This document shows, one piece after another, positions 1 to 9,200 of a stretch of DNA of 55,401 nt. This DNA is from Thermoguttaceae bacterium (GTDB lineage: Bacteria; Planctomycetota; Planctomycetia; Pirellulales; Thermoguttaceae): positions 1 through 55,401 of the forward strand of contig JAGBAA010000089.1 in NCBI GenBank assembly GCA_017939795.1, read 5' to 3'. How positions within the stretch are numbered: the first letter of the stretch is position 1; each line of letters begins with the position of its first letter. The translations under genes were made by a program, and so were the position numbers. The notes under the pieces were generated by a model, which saw only the letters and a program-made list of their open reading frames with translations, searched no databases and had not been told where the DNA came from.

Positions 1-278
1 AATATACTGAAACACGATGTCCGACGCTGCCGGCAAAAAAGGTTTTCCGCTTGAAGTGTACATTTCGTCTCCTGCTTTGCTGGATCTTCTTTCCGCATTC
101 AATTATATCCAAACCGACAGCAAAAGTCAAGACGCTCCCCCGTTTTTCAGACGGATTTCCAGAAAATACAGAGTTCCAGCATTACGGCCAGCCGCTGAAC
201 AGGGGGGAAGAAAAAGTACCCGGATGCGAATTTCGTGGATCTCGCATCAAAAAATTCATTTTCTGTTTCATATTTACG
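1..278. other. Left edge, no gene recognised
   Basis: I see no credible gene here; the open frames on the plus strand are antisense to the methyltransferase that ends at 279. A small inverted repeat (GATGCGA at 223-229, TCGCATC at 242-248) lies about 30 nt beyond that stop codon. On the minus strand it is followed after seven bases by TTTTT (211-215), so it may be a weak terminator. Confidence 0.4.
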
Positions 279-1091
279 TCAGTGTGTTCTCTGACGAAGT
301 GCTTCGTAAAACAGAATCGCGGCCGTCGTCGAGACGTTCAGGCTGTCTGCGATACCAAGCATCGGCAGAAAGATCGGCTGGATCCCCTCACCGCGAAATT
401 TTTCAGAGAGTCCCCATGCTTCACTTCCAAGCGCAATGGCACATGGACGAGTAAAGTCGGCTTTGGTATAGTGGATCGCTCCGTCCACGATCGCCGCATA
501 GGTCAAGAATTCATGCTTTCGGAGCCACGCAAGCACATTTTCGCTCGAATCTGCACAAATGGGCATCGAAAAAATCGTTCCGAGGCTCGCACGGATCGTA
601 TTCGGATTGAAAAGGTCCGTCTGAGGATCCGCGACGATCAGTGCAGAAAGTCCGGCACCGTCGGCACTTCGGAGGATCGCACCGATATTTCCAGGTTTTT
701 CGACCCCTTCAATGACTCCGATCAGCGGAACGCGATCCTTCGGAAGCCGATCGAAAACGTCCTCCAGCGTCAAACCGGGATCTTTCGCAACAGCCAGAAC
801 ACCATCTTCCCGCTCGCCATACGCGATCCGGCTGAAGACCTGCTCCGTGACCTCATGAACTCCAATGCGCGTTCCGTACTCTTCGGTGAATTCCTTCATC
901 CAGGCATACGTTTCATCATCCGCGAAATCCGGCGCAAAGTAGACCTCAAGGATCGGAAACCCGCTCGCGACGGCCCGAAACACTTCACGGCGTCCGTCGA
1001 TGAGAAATTTTCCGCCCTGACGCCGCTTGCGTCCCTGACGAAGATGAACGAGTTCCTTGATCCTCGGATTCTGTGTGCTTGAAATGAACAT
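279..1091 (-). CDS. TrmH/SpoU-family RNA 2'-O-methyltransferase
   Basis: A 270-residue protein of the SPOUT class, which transfers a methyl group from S-adenosylmethionine to a ribose 2'-hydroxyl in rRNA or tRNA. All three SpoU motifs are visible: motif 1 around N135 and R141, motif 2 as LGSEAWGLS at 221-229, and motif 3 around N252 and S254 near the C-terminus. The first hundred residues match the small RNA-binding N-terminal domain of the RlmB/TsnR type, starting with the usual SxxNPRIK pattern. The ATG at 1091 begins at that motif, although no strong ribosome binding site precedes it. The substrate (23S rRNA or a tRNA) cannot be decided from sequence. The gene is followed by the window edge region and preceded by an AT-rich 130-bp spacer. 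Confidence 0.93.
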   Translation of the reverse strand: MFISSTQNPRIKELVHLRQGRKRRQGGKFLIDGRREVFRAVASGFPILEVYFAPDFADDETYAWMKEFTEEYGTRIGVHEVTEQVFSRIAYGEREDGVLAVAKDPGLTLEDVFDRLPKDRVPLIGVIEGVEKPGNIGAILRSADGAGLSALIVADPQTDLFNPNTIRASLGTIFSMPICADSSENVLAWLRKHEFLTYAAIVDGAIHYTKADFTRPCAIALGSEAWGLSEKFRGEGIQPIFLPMLGIADSLNVSTTAAILFYEALRQRTH

Positions 1092-1223
1092 GACGCACCA
1101 ACATCAAACAGGAAGCGGCCGAAGGCAGTACACTCCGGCCGATCTCCAAAACTCAAAATTTCCAAATCTCAAATTTAAAATTCAAGATCCCAAATTCAAA
1201 ACACTTTCCGCAGCCCTACGGGA

Positions 1224-2189
1224 TCATTCCATGTCCGGGAAGAAACACTGGACCGTATGTTCCGCATTGATCTGCACGACCGGAGGAACTTCTTTCCGAC
1301 AAATATCCTGCGCACGGGAGCAGCGCGGACAGAATCGGCAGCATTTCGGAGGATTCACCGGACTCGGCACGTCGCCGGTCAAGAGGATCCGCTTTCTTCG
1401 GCGTGTCTCATCGACCGTTGGGATCGAAGAAAGGAGTGCCTGCGTGTACGGATGCGCCGGACGTGCATAAAGCTCCGCGCTCGGCGCCATTTCGATGATC
1501 TGCCCCAGATACATGACGGCCACACGGTCCGAAATGTACTGAACGACCGAGAGGTCATGGGAAATGAAAAGATACGTCAGACTGCATTCTTCGCGCAATT
1601 TCACGAGAAGATTAATGATCTGGGACTGGATCGAAACGTCCAGAGCCGAGATCGGCTCATCCAAGACCAGGAATTTCGGCTGAAGGATCAGAGCACGCGC
1701 AATGCAGACACGCTGACGCTGACCGCCGGAAAATTCGTGCGGATAGCGATTCAGGCACGACGGTTCAAGTCCGACCTGCCCGAGCACCTGAAAGACCCGC
1801 TCCTCCCGTTCTTTCGGAGAACCGATCCCCTGAACGATCAGTCCCTCTTCAATGATGGCACGGATCGTCATTCGCGGATTCATCGAACCGAACGGATCCT
1901 GAAAAACGATCTGCATATCGCGGCGCAGGGACTTCAATGCCTCAGCATCCGCCCGCAAAACATCTCGTCCTTCAAAAAAAACATTTCCGCCGGTCGGTTC
2001 TACAAGACGCAAAATGGAGCGGCCAGTCGTCGTTTTTCCACAGCCGCTTTCGCCGACGAGTCCCAATGTCTCGCCTTTGCGCAGCTGAAACGAAACCCCG
2101 TCCACTGCCTGCACATGACCAACGACGCTCTGCAAAAGGCCGCGATGAATAGGAAAATAGGTCTTCAGATTTTGAACATCAAGCAACAT
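1224..2189 (-). CDS. Oligopeptide/dipeptide ABC transporter ATPase (OppF/DppF type)
   Basis: An ATP-binding subunit of a peptide or nickel importer. From the ATG at 2189 the protein is 321 residues. Walker A (GESGCGKTT) lies near residues 46-54, the SGGQ signature and the Walker B LVLDEP follow in the middle, and the H-loop reads SHDLSVV. The C-terminal extension has the Cys-rich stretch (CCRFCPRC) typical of Opp/Dpp ATPases, which can hold an iron-sulfur cluster in this family. The frame stays open to 2267, but the family N-terminus (MLLDVxNLKTYFP) fixes the start at 2189. No permease, binding protein or OppD partner is within the window, so it is either the last gene of a split system or an orphan. 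It lies downstream of transketolase behind the GGATCC array. Confidence 0.93.
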   Translation of the reverse strand: MLLDVQNLKTYFPIHRGLLQSVVGHVQAVDGVSFQLRKGETLGLVGESGCGKTTTGRSILRLVEPTGGNVFFEGRDVLRADAEALKSLRRDMQIVFQDPFGSMNPRMTIRAIIEEGLIVQGIGSPKEREERVFQVLGQVGLEPSCLNRYPHEFSGGQRQRVCIARALILQPKFLVLDEPISALDVSIQSQIINLLVKLREECSLTYLFISHDLSVVQYISDRVAVMYLGQIIEMAPSAELYARPAHPYTQALLSSIPTVDETRRRKRILLTGDVPSPVNPPKCCRFCPRCSRAQDICRKEVPPVVQINAEHTVQCFFPDME

Positions 2190-2340
2190 GGCACACACTG
2201 TTTCCGGGAAAACCCGGGTCAAATAAAAGGTCTCCCGGATCTTTTTCTGACCCGGGAAATCCGGCATTTCAAAAGTTTCTGCACTTCAGAAAACAGCCGT
2301 TTCGCAAAACAGACCTGCCGCACAGAAACCGTTCATCCCT

Positions 2341-2484
2341 GGATCCGCTCTTGGATCCTCTCCTGGATCCTCTCCTGAATCACCTTCCGGATCCACTCCC
2401 GGATTCAGCAAACTCCCGGATTCAGCAAACTCCCGGATCCAATGGATTGCCGGATCCACCCACTCGTGGATCCGGCAACGCAGG
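2341..2484. repeat. Phased GGATCC-word tandem array
   Basis: Words of the form GGATCC, GGATTC or GAATCA start at 2341, 2353, 2365, 2377, 2389 and 2401, a strict 12-nt period. They continue at 2418, 2435, 2452 and 2468, a 17-nt period with one 16. The 17-nt unit GGATTCAGCAAACTCCC is exactly duplicated at 2401 and 2418. The array begins 18 bp beyond the transketolase stop and fills the spacer before the ABC ATPase. The shift from 12 to 17 breaks any reading frame, so it is not coding. Confidence 0.8.
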
Positions 2485-2502
2485 GATGAGACGCAAAAAA
2501 AC

Positions 2503-4569
2503 TCACTCGCAAACCGCATTCACGACATTCTCGGCAGTGATTCCGTAGAATTCATAGAGCTGCTTGAACGGAGCAGAAGCACCGAAACCAGTCATGCCGA
2601 TGAACTTGCCTTCAGAGCCAATGTAGCGGTCCCAGCCGAACTGAAGCGCAGCTTCGACCGCAACACGGCGAGTGCACGCCTTCGGAAGAACGCTTTCGCG
2701 GTACTCAGCATCCTGACGCTCAAAGAGCTCCATGGACGGAACGCTGACGACGCGGGCATAGATCCCCTTCGCTTCCAGCATTTTCTGGGCAGAGAGGCAA
2801 ATGTGCACTTCACTGCCGCTGGCCATGAGGATAGCATCGCAGGTTCCGGTCGCCGGATTTTTCGCGTCGCGGATGACGTAGGCACCTTTGGAAACTCCGC
2901 AGGAGCACGCACACTGATCGCCCGTCGGTTCGACCGCACGCGGAAGCGTCGGCAGATCCTGGCGGGTCACTACCATACAGACCGGCGACGTTTTGTTTTC
3001 CGCATACCAGCGATACGCAAAGCGGACTTCATTTGCATCGCACGGACGCATGACGACGAGGTTCGGCATCGAACGCAGGGCGGCAAGCTGCTCGACCGGC
3101 TGATGCGTCGGACCGTCTTCACCAACACCGATGGAGTCGTGAGACAAAATGTAGAGGATCGGCAGATCCATCAGGCAGCTCAGACGCAGAGCACCGCGGA
3201 GGTAGTCGCAGAAGACAAAGAAAGTCGCACAGTAGCTCCTCAGACCGCAGGTCGCCATCCCGTTGCAGATCGCGGCCATGGCGAATTCGCGGATCCCGAA
3301 GTGGAAATTGCGTCCCGCGTAATTTTCCGGACCAAATTCACCGGCCCCCTCAAACGTGAGGTCCGATTTATTCGATGGTGCAAGGTCAGCAGAACCGCCG
3401 AGCATCCACGGAATGCCTGCCGCAAGCTGATTCAGCGATTTTCCGGAAGAATTGCGGCTCGCGGTTCCTTTTTCGTCCGCATCCCACATTTTGCGGAGTC
3501 CTTCGTCCCAGTTTTCCGGCAGTTCGCCGTTCTGGATCATCTGGAATTCCTTCGCAAGTTCCGGATATTTTGCCGCATAATCCGCGAAGTCTTTCTCCCA
3601 CTGCGCATACACATTCGCGCCTTTGGTCTGGATGCCGTCGGCAAACAGTTTGGCGACTTCTTCCGGAACGGCAAATTTCTCGTAGGTCCAGCCGTAAAAT
3701 TCCTTCGCAAGACGGATCTCTTCCTCACCCAGCGGGGCACCGTGAACTTTCGCCGTGCCCGCAAGATTCGGCGCGCCGTAACCGATGATGCTCTTCACCA
3801 TGATGAGCGTCGGACGGTCATTTTCCGCACGGAACGCAGCAAACGCACGACGGAGGGCGTCCAGATCGTTGACGTCCTCTTCGACCCGCACAACATTCCA
3901 GCCGTAGGATTCAAAACGTTTTCCGACGTCTTCCGTAAAAGCGAGATCGGTGCTTCCCTCGATCGTGATTTTGTTCGCATCATAGATCCAGCAGAGATTT
4001 CCGAGTTTCAGATGACCGGCCAGCGACGCAGCTTCCGACGCGATGCCTTCCATCATGCAGCCGTCACCGCAGAGAGAGTAAACGTTGAATCCAAAAAGAT
4101 CTTTTCCGTCTTTCGCATATTTCGCGCTGAACCATTTCGACGCGATCGCATGACCGACGCTCATCGCAAGTCCCTGGCCCAGCGGGCCGGTGGTGACTTC
4201 CACGCCGCTCGTGTGTCCGTATTCCGGATGACCGGGGCAGCGGGAATCAAGCTGACGGAAATTCTTCAGATCTTCGATCCGAACAGCTTTTTCGCCGGTC
4301 GGTTTTCCATCCTTGAACTGTTCAACACCGGCGAGATGAAGCACGCTGTACAGAAGCGTGGAACCGTGGCCTGACGAAAGAACGAAACGGTCGCGCTGCG
4401 CCCAGAGCGGATGAGCCGGATCGTAGTTCAGCAGTTCATTGAAGATCAGGTACGCGACCGGAGCCATCGACATCGGAGTGCCGGGGTGTCCGCTTTTCGC
4501 GGCCTGAATGGAATCCATCACCAACGTACGGATCGTATTGATCGCAAGATTTTCGACTGGGAGAGTCAT
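2503..4569 (-). CDS. tkt: Transketolase
   Basis: Thiamine-diphosphate enzyme of the non-oxidative pentose phosphate pathway, moving two-carbon ketol units between sugar phosphates in the cytoplasm. The 688-residue product has full family length. The N-terminal pyrophosphate-binding domain carries SGHGS and the GDGCMMEG cofactor motif; the middle domain has the HFGIREFAM segment with the catalytic glutamate and the SHDSIGVGEDGPTHQP loop; the C-terminal domain is intact. I place the start at 4569 (MTLPVENLAINTIR), because the upstream 15 in-frame codons are not family-like and the promoter and AGGCAGG ribosome site fit this ATG. A promoter is visible about 65 bp upstream. It is transcribed away from the RND operon, whose terminator lies between them. 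Confidence 0.97.
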   Translation of the reverse strand: MTLPVENLAINTIRTLVMDSIQAAKSGHPGTPMSMAPVAYLIFNELLNYDPAHPLWAQRDRFVLSSGHGSTLLYSVLHLAGVEQFKDGKPTGEKAVRIEDLKNFRQLDSRCPGHPEYGHTSGVEVTTGPLGQGLAMSVGHAIASKWFSAKYAKDGKDLFGFNVYSLCGDGCMMEGIASEAASLAGHLKLGNLCWIYDANKITIEGSTDLAFTEDVGKRFESYGWNVVRVEEDVNDLDALRRAFAAFRAENDRPTLIMVKSIIGYGAPNLAGTAKVHGAPLGEEEIRLAKEFYGWTYEKFAVPEEVAKLFADGIQTKGANVYAQWEKDFADYAAKYPELAKEFQMIQNGELPENWDEGLRKMWDADEKGTASRNSSGKSLNQLAAGIPWMLGGSADLAPSNKSDLTFEGAGEFGPENYAGRNFHFGIREFAMAAICNGMATCGLRSYCATFFVFCDYLRGALRLSCLMDLPILYILSHDSIGVGEDGPTHQPVEQLAALRSMPNLVVMRPCDANEVRFAYRWYAENKTSPVCMVVTRQDLPTLPRAVEPTGDQCACSCGVSKGAYVIRDAKNPATGTCDAILMASGSEVHICLSAQKMLEAKGIYARVVSVPSMELFERQDAEYRESVLPKACTRRVAVEAALQFGWDRYIGSEGKFIGMTGFGASAPFKQLYEFYGITAENVVNAVCE

Positions 4570-4631
4570 GGGACCTGCCTTTTCTAAATTTCTAAAAAAC
4601 GGTTTCAAAAACAAAATTTCTATCTCTTCGG

Positions 4632-4660
4632 ATTTTACCCGTTTTTTTCAGGAATTTCAA
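4632..4660 (-). promoter_or_regulatory. Promoter of transketolase gene
   Basis: On the minus strand a -35 TTGAAA (4655-4660) and a -10 TAAAAT (4632-4637) are separated by 17 bp. Transcription would start near 4625, giving a leader of about 55 nt before the ATG at 4569. Confidence 0.7.
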
Positions 4661-4792
4661 GAGGGACCCGACGAAAATTTCCGAAATATTTTCCACTCAG
4701 CACGAAAAAGTGCTTCTAAAGGAATGATTTCTGAAAAAAATCCGATTTTGCCCCTTCCAAAACCGAAAGAGTGCGGATGGAAAAATAAAAGA

Positions 4793-4823
4793 AAAGCCGC
4801 AGACTTTTTCGGACTGCGGCTTT
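4793..4823 (-). terminator. Intrinsic terminator of RND efflux operon
   Basis: A perfect 10-bp stem (AAAGCCGCAG at 4793-4802, CTGCGGCTTT at 4814-4823) with an 11-nt loop lies about 50 bp beyond the membrane-fusion gene stop. On the minus strand it is followed by CTTTTATTTTT. A run of T follows on the plus strand too, so it may act in both directions. Confidence 0.85.
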
Positions 4824-4871
4824 TTCTGATCCCATTTTTCAGCTGACAAAATCGGTCAGGCGAAACGCACG

Positions 4872-6230
4872 CTATTTCGTTTCCCCTTTCATGGCATCTC
4901 CAGACGGCTCGGAAACCGGGGATGCCGGAGCATTTTCTTCCGGGATCGGATCGACCGGCCGGTCAAGACGCACACGGAGCAGATTGTCGCGGACGATGCG
5001 TTCGTCTTTTGCGAGACCTTTCCGGATCACACGCATATTGTCCTCCTGGAGCGGACCGGGTTCGACGGTGCGCATCTCCGGCATATTTTTCTCGTCAAGG
5101 ACGTAAACGAATCGGGTCGACTGGTTCGTTCCAAGCGTTTCTTCCGGCACGAGGATCGCATCATATTCTTCCGTGATCCGGATCCGAATGTGTGCAGTCA
5201 TTCCAGGCTGGAAAAGTCGGGCACCGCTGGCAGTCTTCGGGTTTTTGCAGACCGCACGGATGAAGCGGGTTCCAGACCCCTGCTCGAGCGTCGGCGTCAT
5301 GTAGTCGATACGCGCACGGTGCACGAAACTGTCGTCGTCCGAAAGCCGGAACTCGATCTCCGGCACGATCATGGCATCCGGATTGGCCGCTTTGCGTTCA
5401 TCAGCGATCTTCTTCAGACGCTGGACCGTCGCCTCGTCAATGTTGATGAAAATAAAGATCGGATCCACTTTCACGATGCGGACCAGCGGCGTTCCGTTAG
5501 CCTGCACGAGGTTTCCGATCGAGATTTCTGAATCGCAGAGGTAACCGTCGATCGGTGCGTAGATCTTCGTGTAGTCCACGTTGATCTGCGCTTTCTGGAT
5601 CTCAGCCTTTGCGATGGCGATCTCAGCCTCGCATTCCTGAAGCTCAAAGAGAGCCTCATCGTAGTCTTCATCCGAGATCGCGCCGCTGGGACGGAGTTTC
5701 TCGGCACGTGCCTTCACGTTCTCCAGACGCTTTTTGCGGGCTTCAAGGACTTCAAGCTCCCCTTTCGCGCTGGCCAGTGCGGCTTCATAGACGTCGGAAT
5801 CCAGCTCGAAAAGCAGCTGACCTTCCTTCACTTCATCCCCTTCACGAAGCGTCAGGTCCGCAGTCTGCGTCTCTGCGGCATCTGCGGCATCGGCGGCTTC
5901 TGCGATCGGCCGGCCTGTCTGCGGGTCAGTCTTCATCTGCGCCTGCTCCTTGAAGAGGCACTTCAGCAGCGTACCGCTGACCTGCGCCTGAACATCCACT
6001 TCATCAAACGCCATGATGCGCCCGGTGAACTCTTCGTAGTCCACGACACTGCGCTCGATCGGCGTCATGATGTGCGCACGGACTGCCTGCACTTTCGGCG
6101 CAGCCGCGGCCGCCTTCACCTCACCGCCGTCTTCCGCGCCGGCTTCCCCATCCGACTTCACACAGCCGGAAAGAGACAGAAGTCCCAAACTCAAAAAAAA
6201 CACAAAAAATGAAAGTTTCGTCGTATTCAT
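4872..6230 (-). CDS. RND efflux membrane-fusion lipoprotein (AcrA/MexA type)
   Basis: Periplasmic adaptor joining an inner-membrane RND pump to an outer-membrane channel. The 452-residue protein starts with a lipoprotein signal peptide ending in LSGC (C23 lipidated), then the barrel/lipoyl half, a long alpha-helical hairpin (rich in A, E, K, roughly residues 150-220), the second lipoyl half with YAPIDGYL, and a beta-barrel and membrane-proximal domain. An unusual insertion rich in Ala and Asp (around AEAADAADAAETQ, near residue 125) interrupts the first lipoyl half. The gene follows the pump gene by 46 bp in the same operon, with an AAAGGAAAA ribosome site. No TolC-like outer-membrane factor is in the window, so the third partner must be encoded elsewhere. 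Confidence 0.94.
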   Translation of the reverse strand: MNTTKLSFFVFFLSLGLLSLSGCVKSDGEAGAEDGGEVKAAAAAPKVQAVRAHIMTPIERSVVDYEEFTGRIMAFDEVDVQAQVSGTLLKCLFKEQAQMKTDPQTGRPIAEAADAADAAETQTADLTLREGDEVKEGQLLFELDSDVYEAALASAKGELEVLEARKKRLENVKARAEKLRPSGAISDEDYDEALFELQECEAEIAIAKAEIQKAQINVDYTKIYAPIDGYLCDSEISIGNLVQANGTPLVRIVKVDPIFIFINIDEATVQRLKKIADERKAANPDAMIVPEIEFRLSDDDSFVHRARIDYMTPTLEQGSGTRFIRAVCKNPKTASGARLFQPGMTAHIRIRITEEYDAILVPEETLGTNQSTRFVYVLDEKNMPEMRTVEPGPLQEDNMRVIRKGLAKDERIVRDNLLRVRLDRPVDPIPEENAPASPVSEPSGDAMKGETK

Positions 6231-6276
6231 GAAAGTTTTCCTTTAATTGACCTGATTGATCCGTTCATTGCCTCTT

Positions 6277-9200
6277 TTACCGGACTTCCGTTTCAGGAAC
6301 CGCAGTTTCAGGAACCGCAGTTTCAGGAACCGCAGCCTCCAGGACATTTCCCTGTTTTGCGGCACCCGAAATTCCCGCATTCTTCTCCTCCCGCGATTTT
6401 CGCCCGAAAATCATCATGATGACCGAGTAAAATACCGGGGTAAGGAAGATCCCGAAGACCGTCACGCCGAGCATTCCGGAGAAGACGGCGACGCCGAGCG
6501 TAAAGCGCATTTCATGGCCTGCGCCGGTCGAGAAAAGGAGCGGAACGACACCGAGAATGAACGCCAGCGACGTCATGAGGATCGGACGCAGACGCAGACG
6601 GCTCGCTTCAACGGCGGCTTCCACGCGGGAGAGACCGGAGTCCTGAAGTTCCTTGGCGAACTCCACGATCAGGATCGCGTTTTTGCACGCAAGCCCCACC
6701 AGAACGAGGAAACCGATCTGTGTGAAGATGTTCATGTCGAGTCCCTGCATCCGGACGCCGGTAAGCGAACAGAGCAGACACATCGGCACGACGAGAATGA
6801 TGGCCAGCGGCAGAACGAGTGACTCATACTGTGCCGCAAGGACCAGGAAGACGAACAAAACGGCAAAGAAGAAGACGTAGATCGCCGAGTTTCCTGCCGT
6901 GCGTTCCAGAAGCGACATTTCGGACCACTCGTACCACATACCCTGCGGGAGGATCTCGGCGCAGAGACGCTCCATCTCCAGAAGCGCTTCGCCGGAACTG
7001 TATCCGTCGGCAGCTTCACCCGTAACGGCGGCGGCCGGGAACATATTGTAGCGCGGAACGGTCAGCGGGCCGGTCATGTCCTTGATCTTGCAGATCGAAC
7101 CAAGCGGGACCATCTCACCGCGCGTGTTCCGCACGTGAATGCGGTTTAGATTCTGCACTTCAGAACGGAAGATGGAATCAGCCTGGACCTTCACCTGGAA
7201 GTTGCGTCCAAGGAACGTCAGGTCATTCACGTACTTTGAGCCGAGGAAGACCTGGAGAGCCGTGAAGATCTCATCCATTTCGACGCCCATGTCCAGTGCT
7301 TTTTCGCGGTCCACGTCCACAAATTTCATCGGCGTGGAGGAACGGAACTGCGTGTTCAGGTTTTTCAGTTTCGGATTGGCGGAAGCCGCATCGATCAGGT
7401 CGTTCGTGACCTGCTCCAGAGCCGCAAGTCCCAGATTTCCGCGGTCCTGGACCTGAAGTTTAAATCCGGAAGAAGCACCTTTTCCCATCCCGTCTACCGG
7501 AGCGGGACGGCTGATATTGATGACCGCCTCGGGGATCTCTTCCGCACAGCGTTTCATGAGAATATCGCGCACCATGAGGTCCGTGACCCCCGTTTCTTTG
7601 CGTTCTTCAAACGGATCGAGCAGAATGGTGACCGACCCCATGTTCGAAATGATGCCCGACACGAGGAACGAAACGCCGTCAACTGCCGATGTCGCGCGGA
7701 TCCCCGGGATCGGCTGACTGCGCGGATCTTCTTTCGGAAGCGACGGATCGCCGGCACAGATCTTCTGAAACCGATTGCAGACGTCCACCGTACGGTCAAG
7801 CGACGCGGAGTCGGGGAGCTGTACAAAGGCGCGAAGGTATCCGCGGTCCTGCGGCGTCACGAAACCGGTCGGCGTTTTCTGGAATGTGTCGTACGTGAGG
7901 TAAAGGAGTCCCGCGTAGATCAAAATCACGATGAAGCTCAGCCGCAGGAAGATCCGCACGAACCGGACGTAAACACTCGTCGCGAGGTCGAACGAAGCGT
8001 TGAAAAGCCGGAAGAACCAGCCGATCGTGATGTCCATCAGCCACGTGAGCGGGTCGCGTTTGCTTCCCTTCGGTTTCAGGAGGAGTGCGGAAAGCGCGGG
8101 AGAAAGCGTCAGTGAGTTGAAGGCGGAAATGATCGTCGAAATGGCGATCGTGAGCGCGAACTGCTTGAAGAACTCGCCCGTCACGCCGGTCAGGAACGCA
8201 CACGGCACAAACACGCAGCTGAGCACCAGAGCAATGGCCACGAGTGCGCCGGAAACTTCATCCATCGCCTTTCGGGCGGCCTCTTTTGCAGAAAGACCGT
8301 GTTCCATGTGGCGTTCGACGTTCTCCACCACGACGATGGCGTCGTCCACCACGATACCGATCGCCAGCACGAGACCGAAAAGCGACAGGTTGTTGAGCGA
8401 GAATCCCATTCCGGCCATGACTGCAAACGTACCAATGAGCGAGACCGGGACAGCCAGAAGCGGAATGATGGCGGCGCGCCAGGACTGGAGGAAAAGAACG
8501 ACGACAAGAGCTACGAGGATGACCGCATCGCGCAATGCGTGCTTCACTTCTCCGACCGATTCCTGAATAAACGGCGTCGTGTCGTACACGATCGTGTATT
8601 TGAGTCCCGGCGGGAACGATTTCTCAAGTTCGATCATGCGCTCGCGGACCGCCTCGGCCGTCTTCAGGGCGTTGGCGCCCGGAAGCTGGGAGACCTGAAG
8701 CGTACACATTTCCGTATTTCGGTAGATCTCGCGCCGGAACGTGCCGTCAGCCTGACGGTGTTCTTCATCCTTAAAGCCAAGGTCTCCTTCAAGATAGTCC
8801 ACAACGTCAAGCATCTTTGAGTGCAGTTCCAGCCGCGCGATGTCCTTCATGCGGACCGTCGAACCGTCTTCTTCCACACGAACGACGATCCGGCCGAACT
8901 CTTCCTCGCTGACCAGACGCCCTTGCGCCTGCAGCATGTACTGGAACGCCATCGGCTGCGGGACCGGCTGCTGTCCGAGCTGACCAGCCGCGACCTGAAT
9001 GTTCTGTTTTTGGATCGCCGCCACGACGTCTTTTGCTGAAACATGACGGACCATCATTTTGTCCGGATCGAGCCAGATGCGCATGGCATATTCGCGCTCG
9101 CCGTTGATCGTCGCGTCGCCGACCCCTTCCGTACGTGAGATGACGTCGCGGATGAAGAGGCGCAGATAGTTGCTCAGGTAGAGCATCTTATAGTACGGTT

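Noticed and set aside
2286..2519. A 77-codon minus-strand frame across the GGATCC array
   Set aside because: The array changes from a 12- to a 17-nt period, the product is low complexity (DPGEDPRADPG), and no ribosome site is present.
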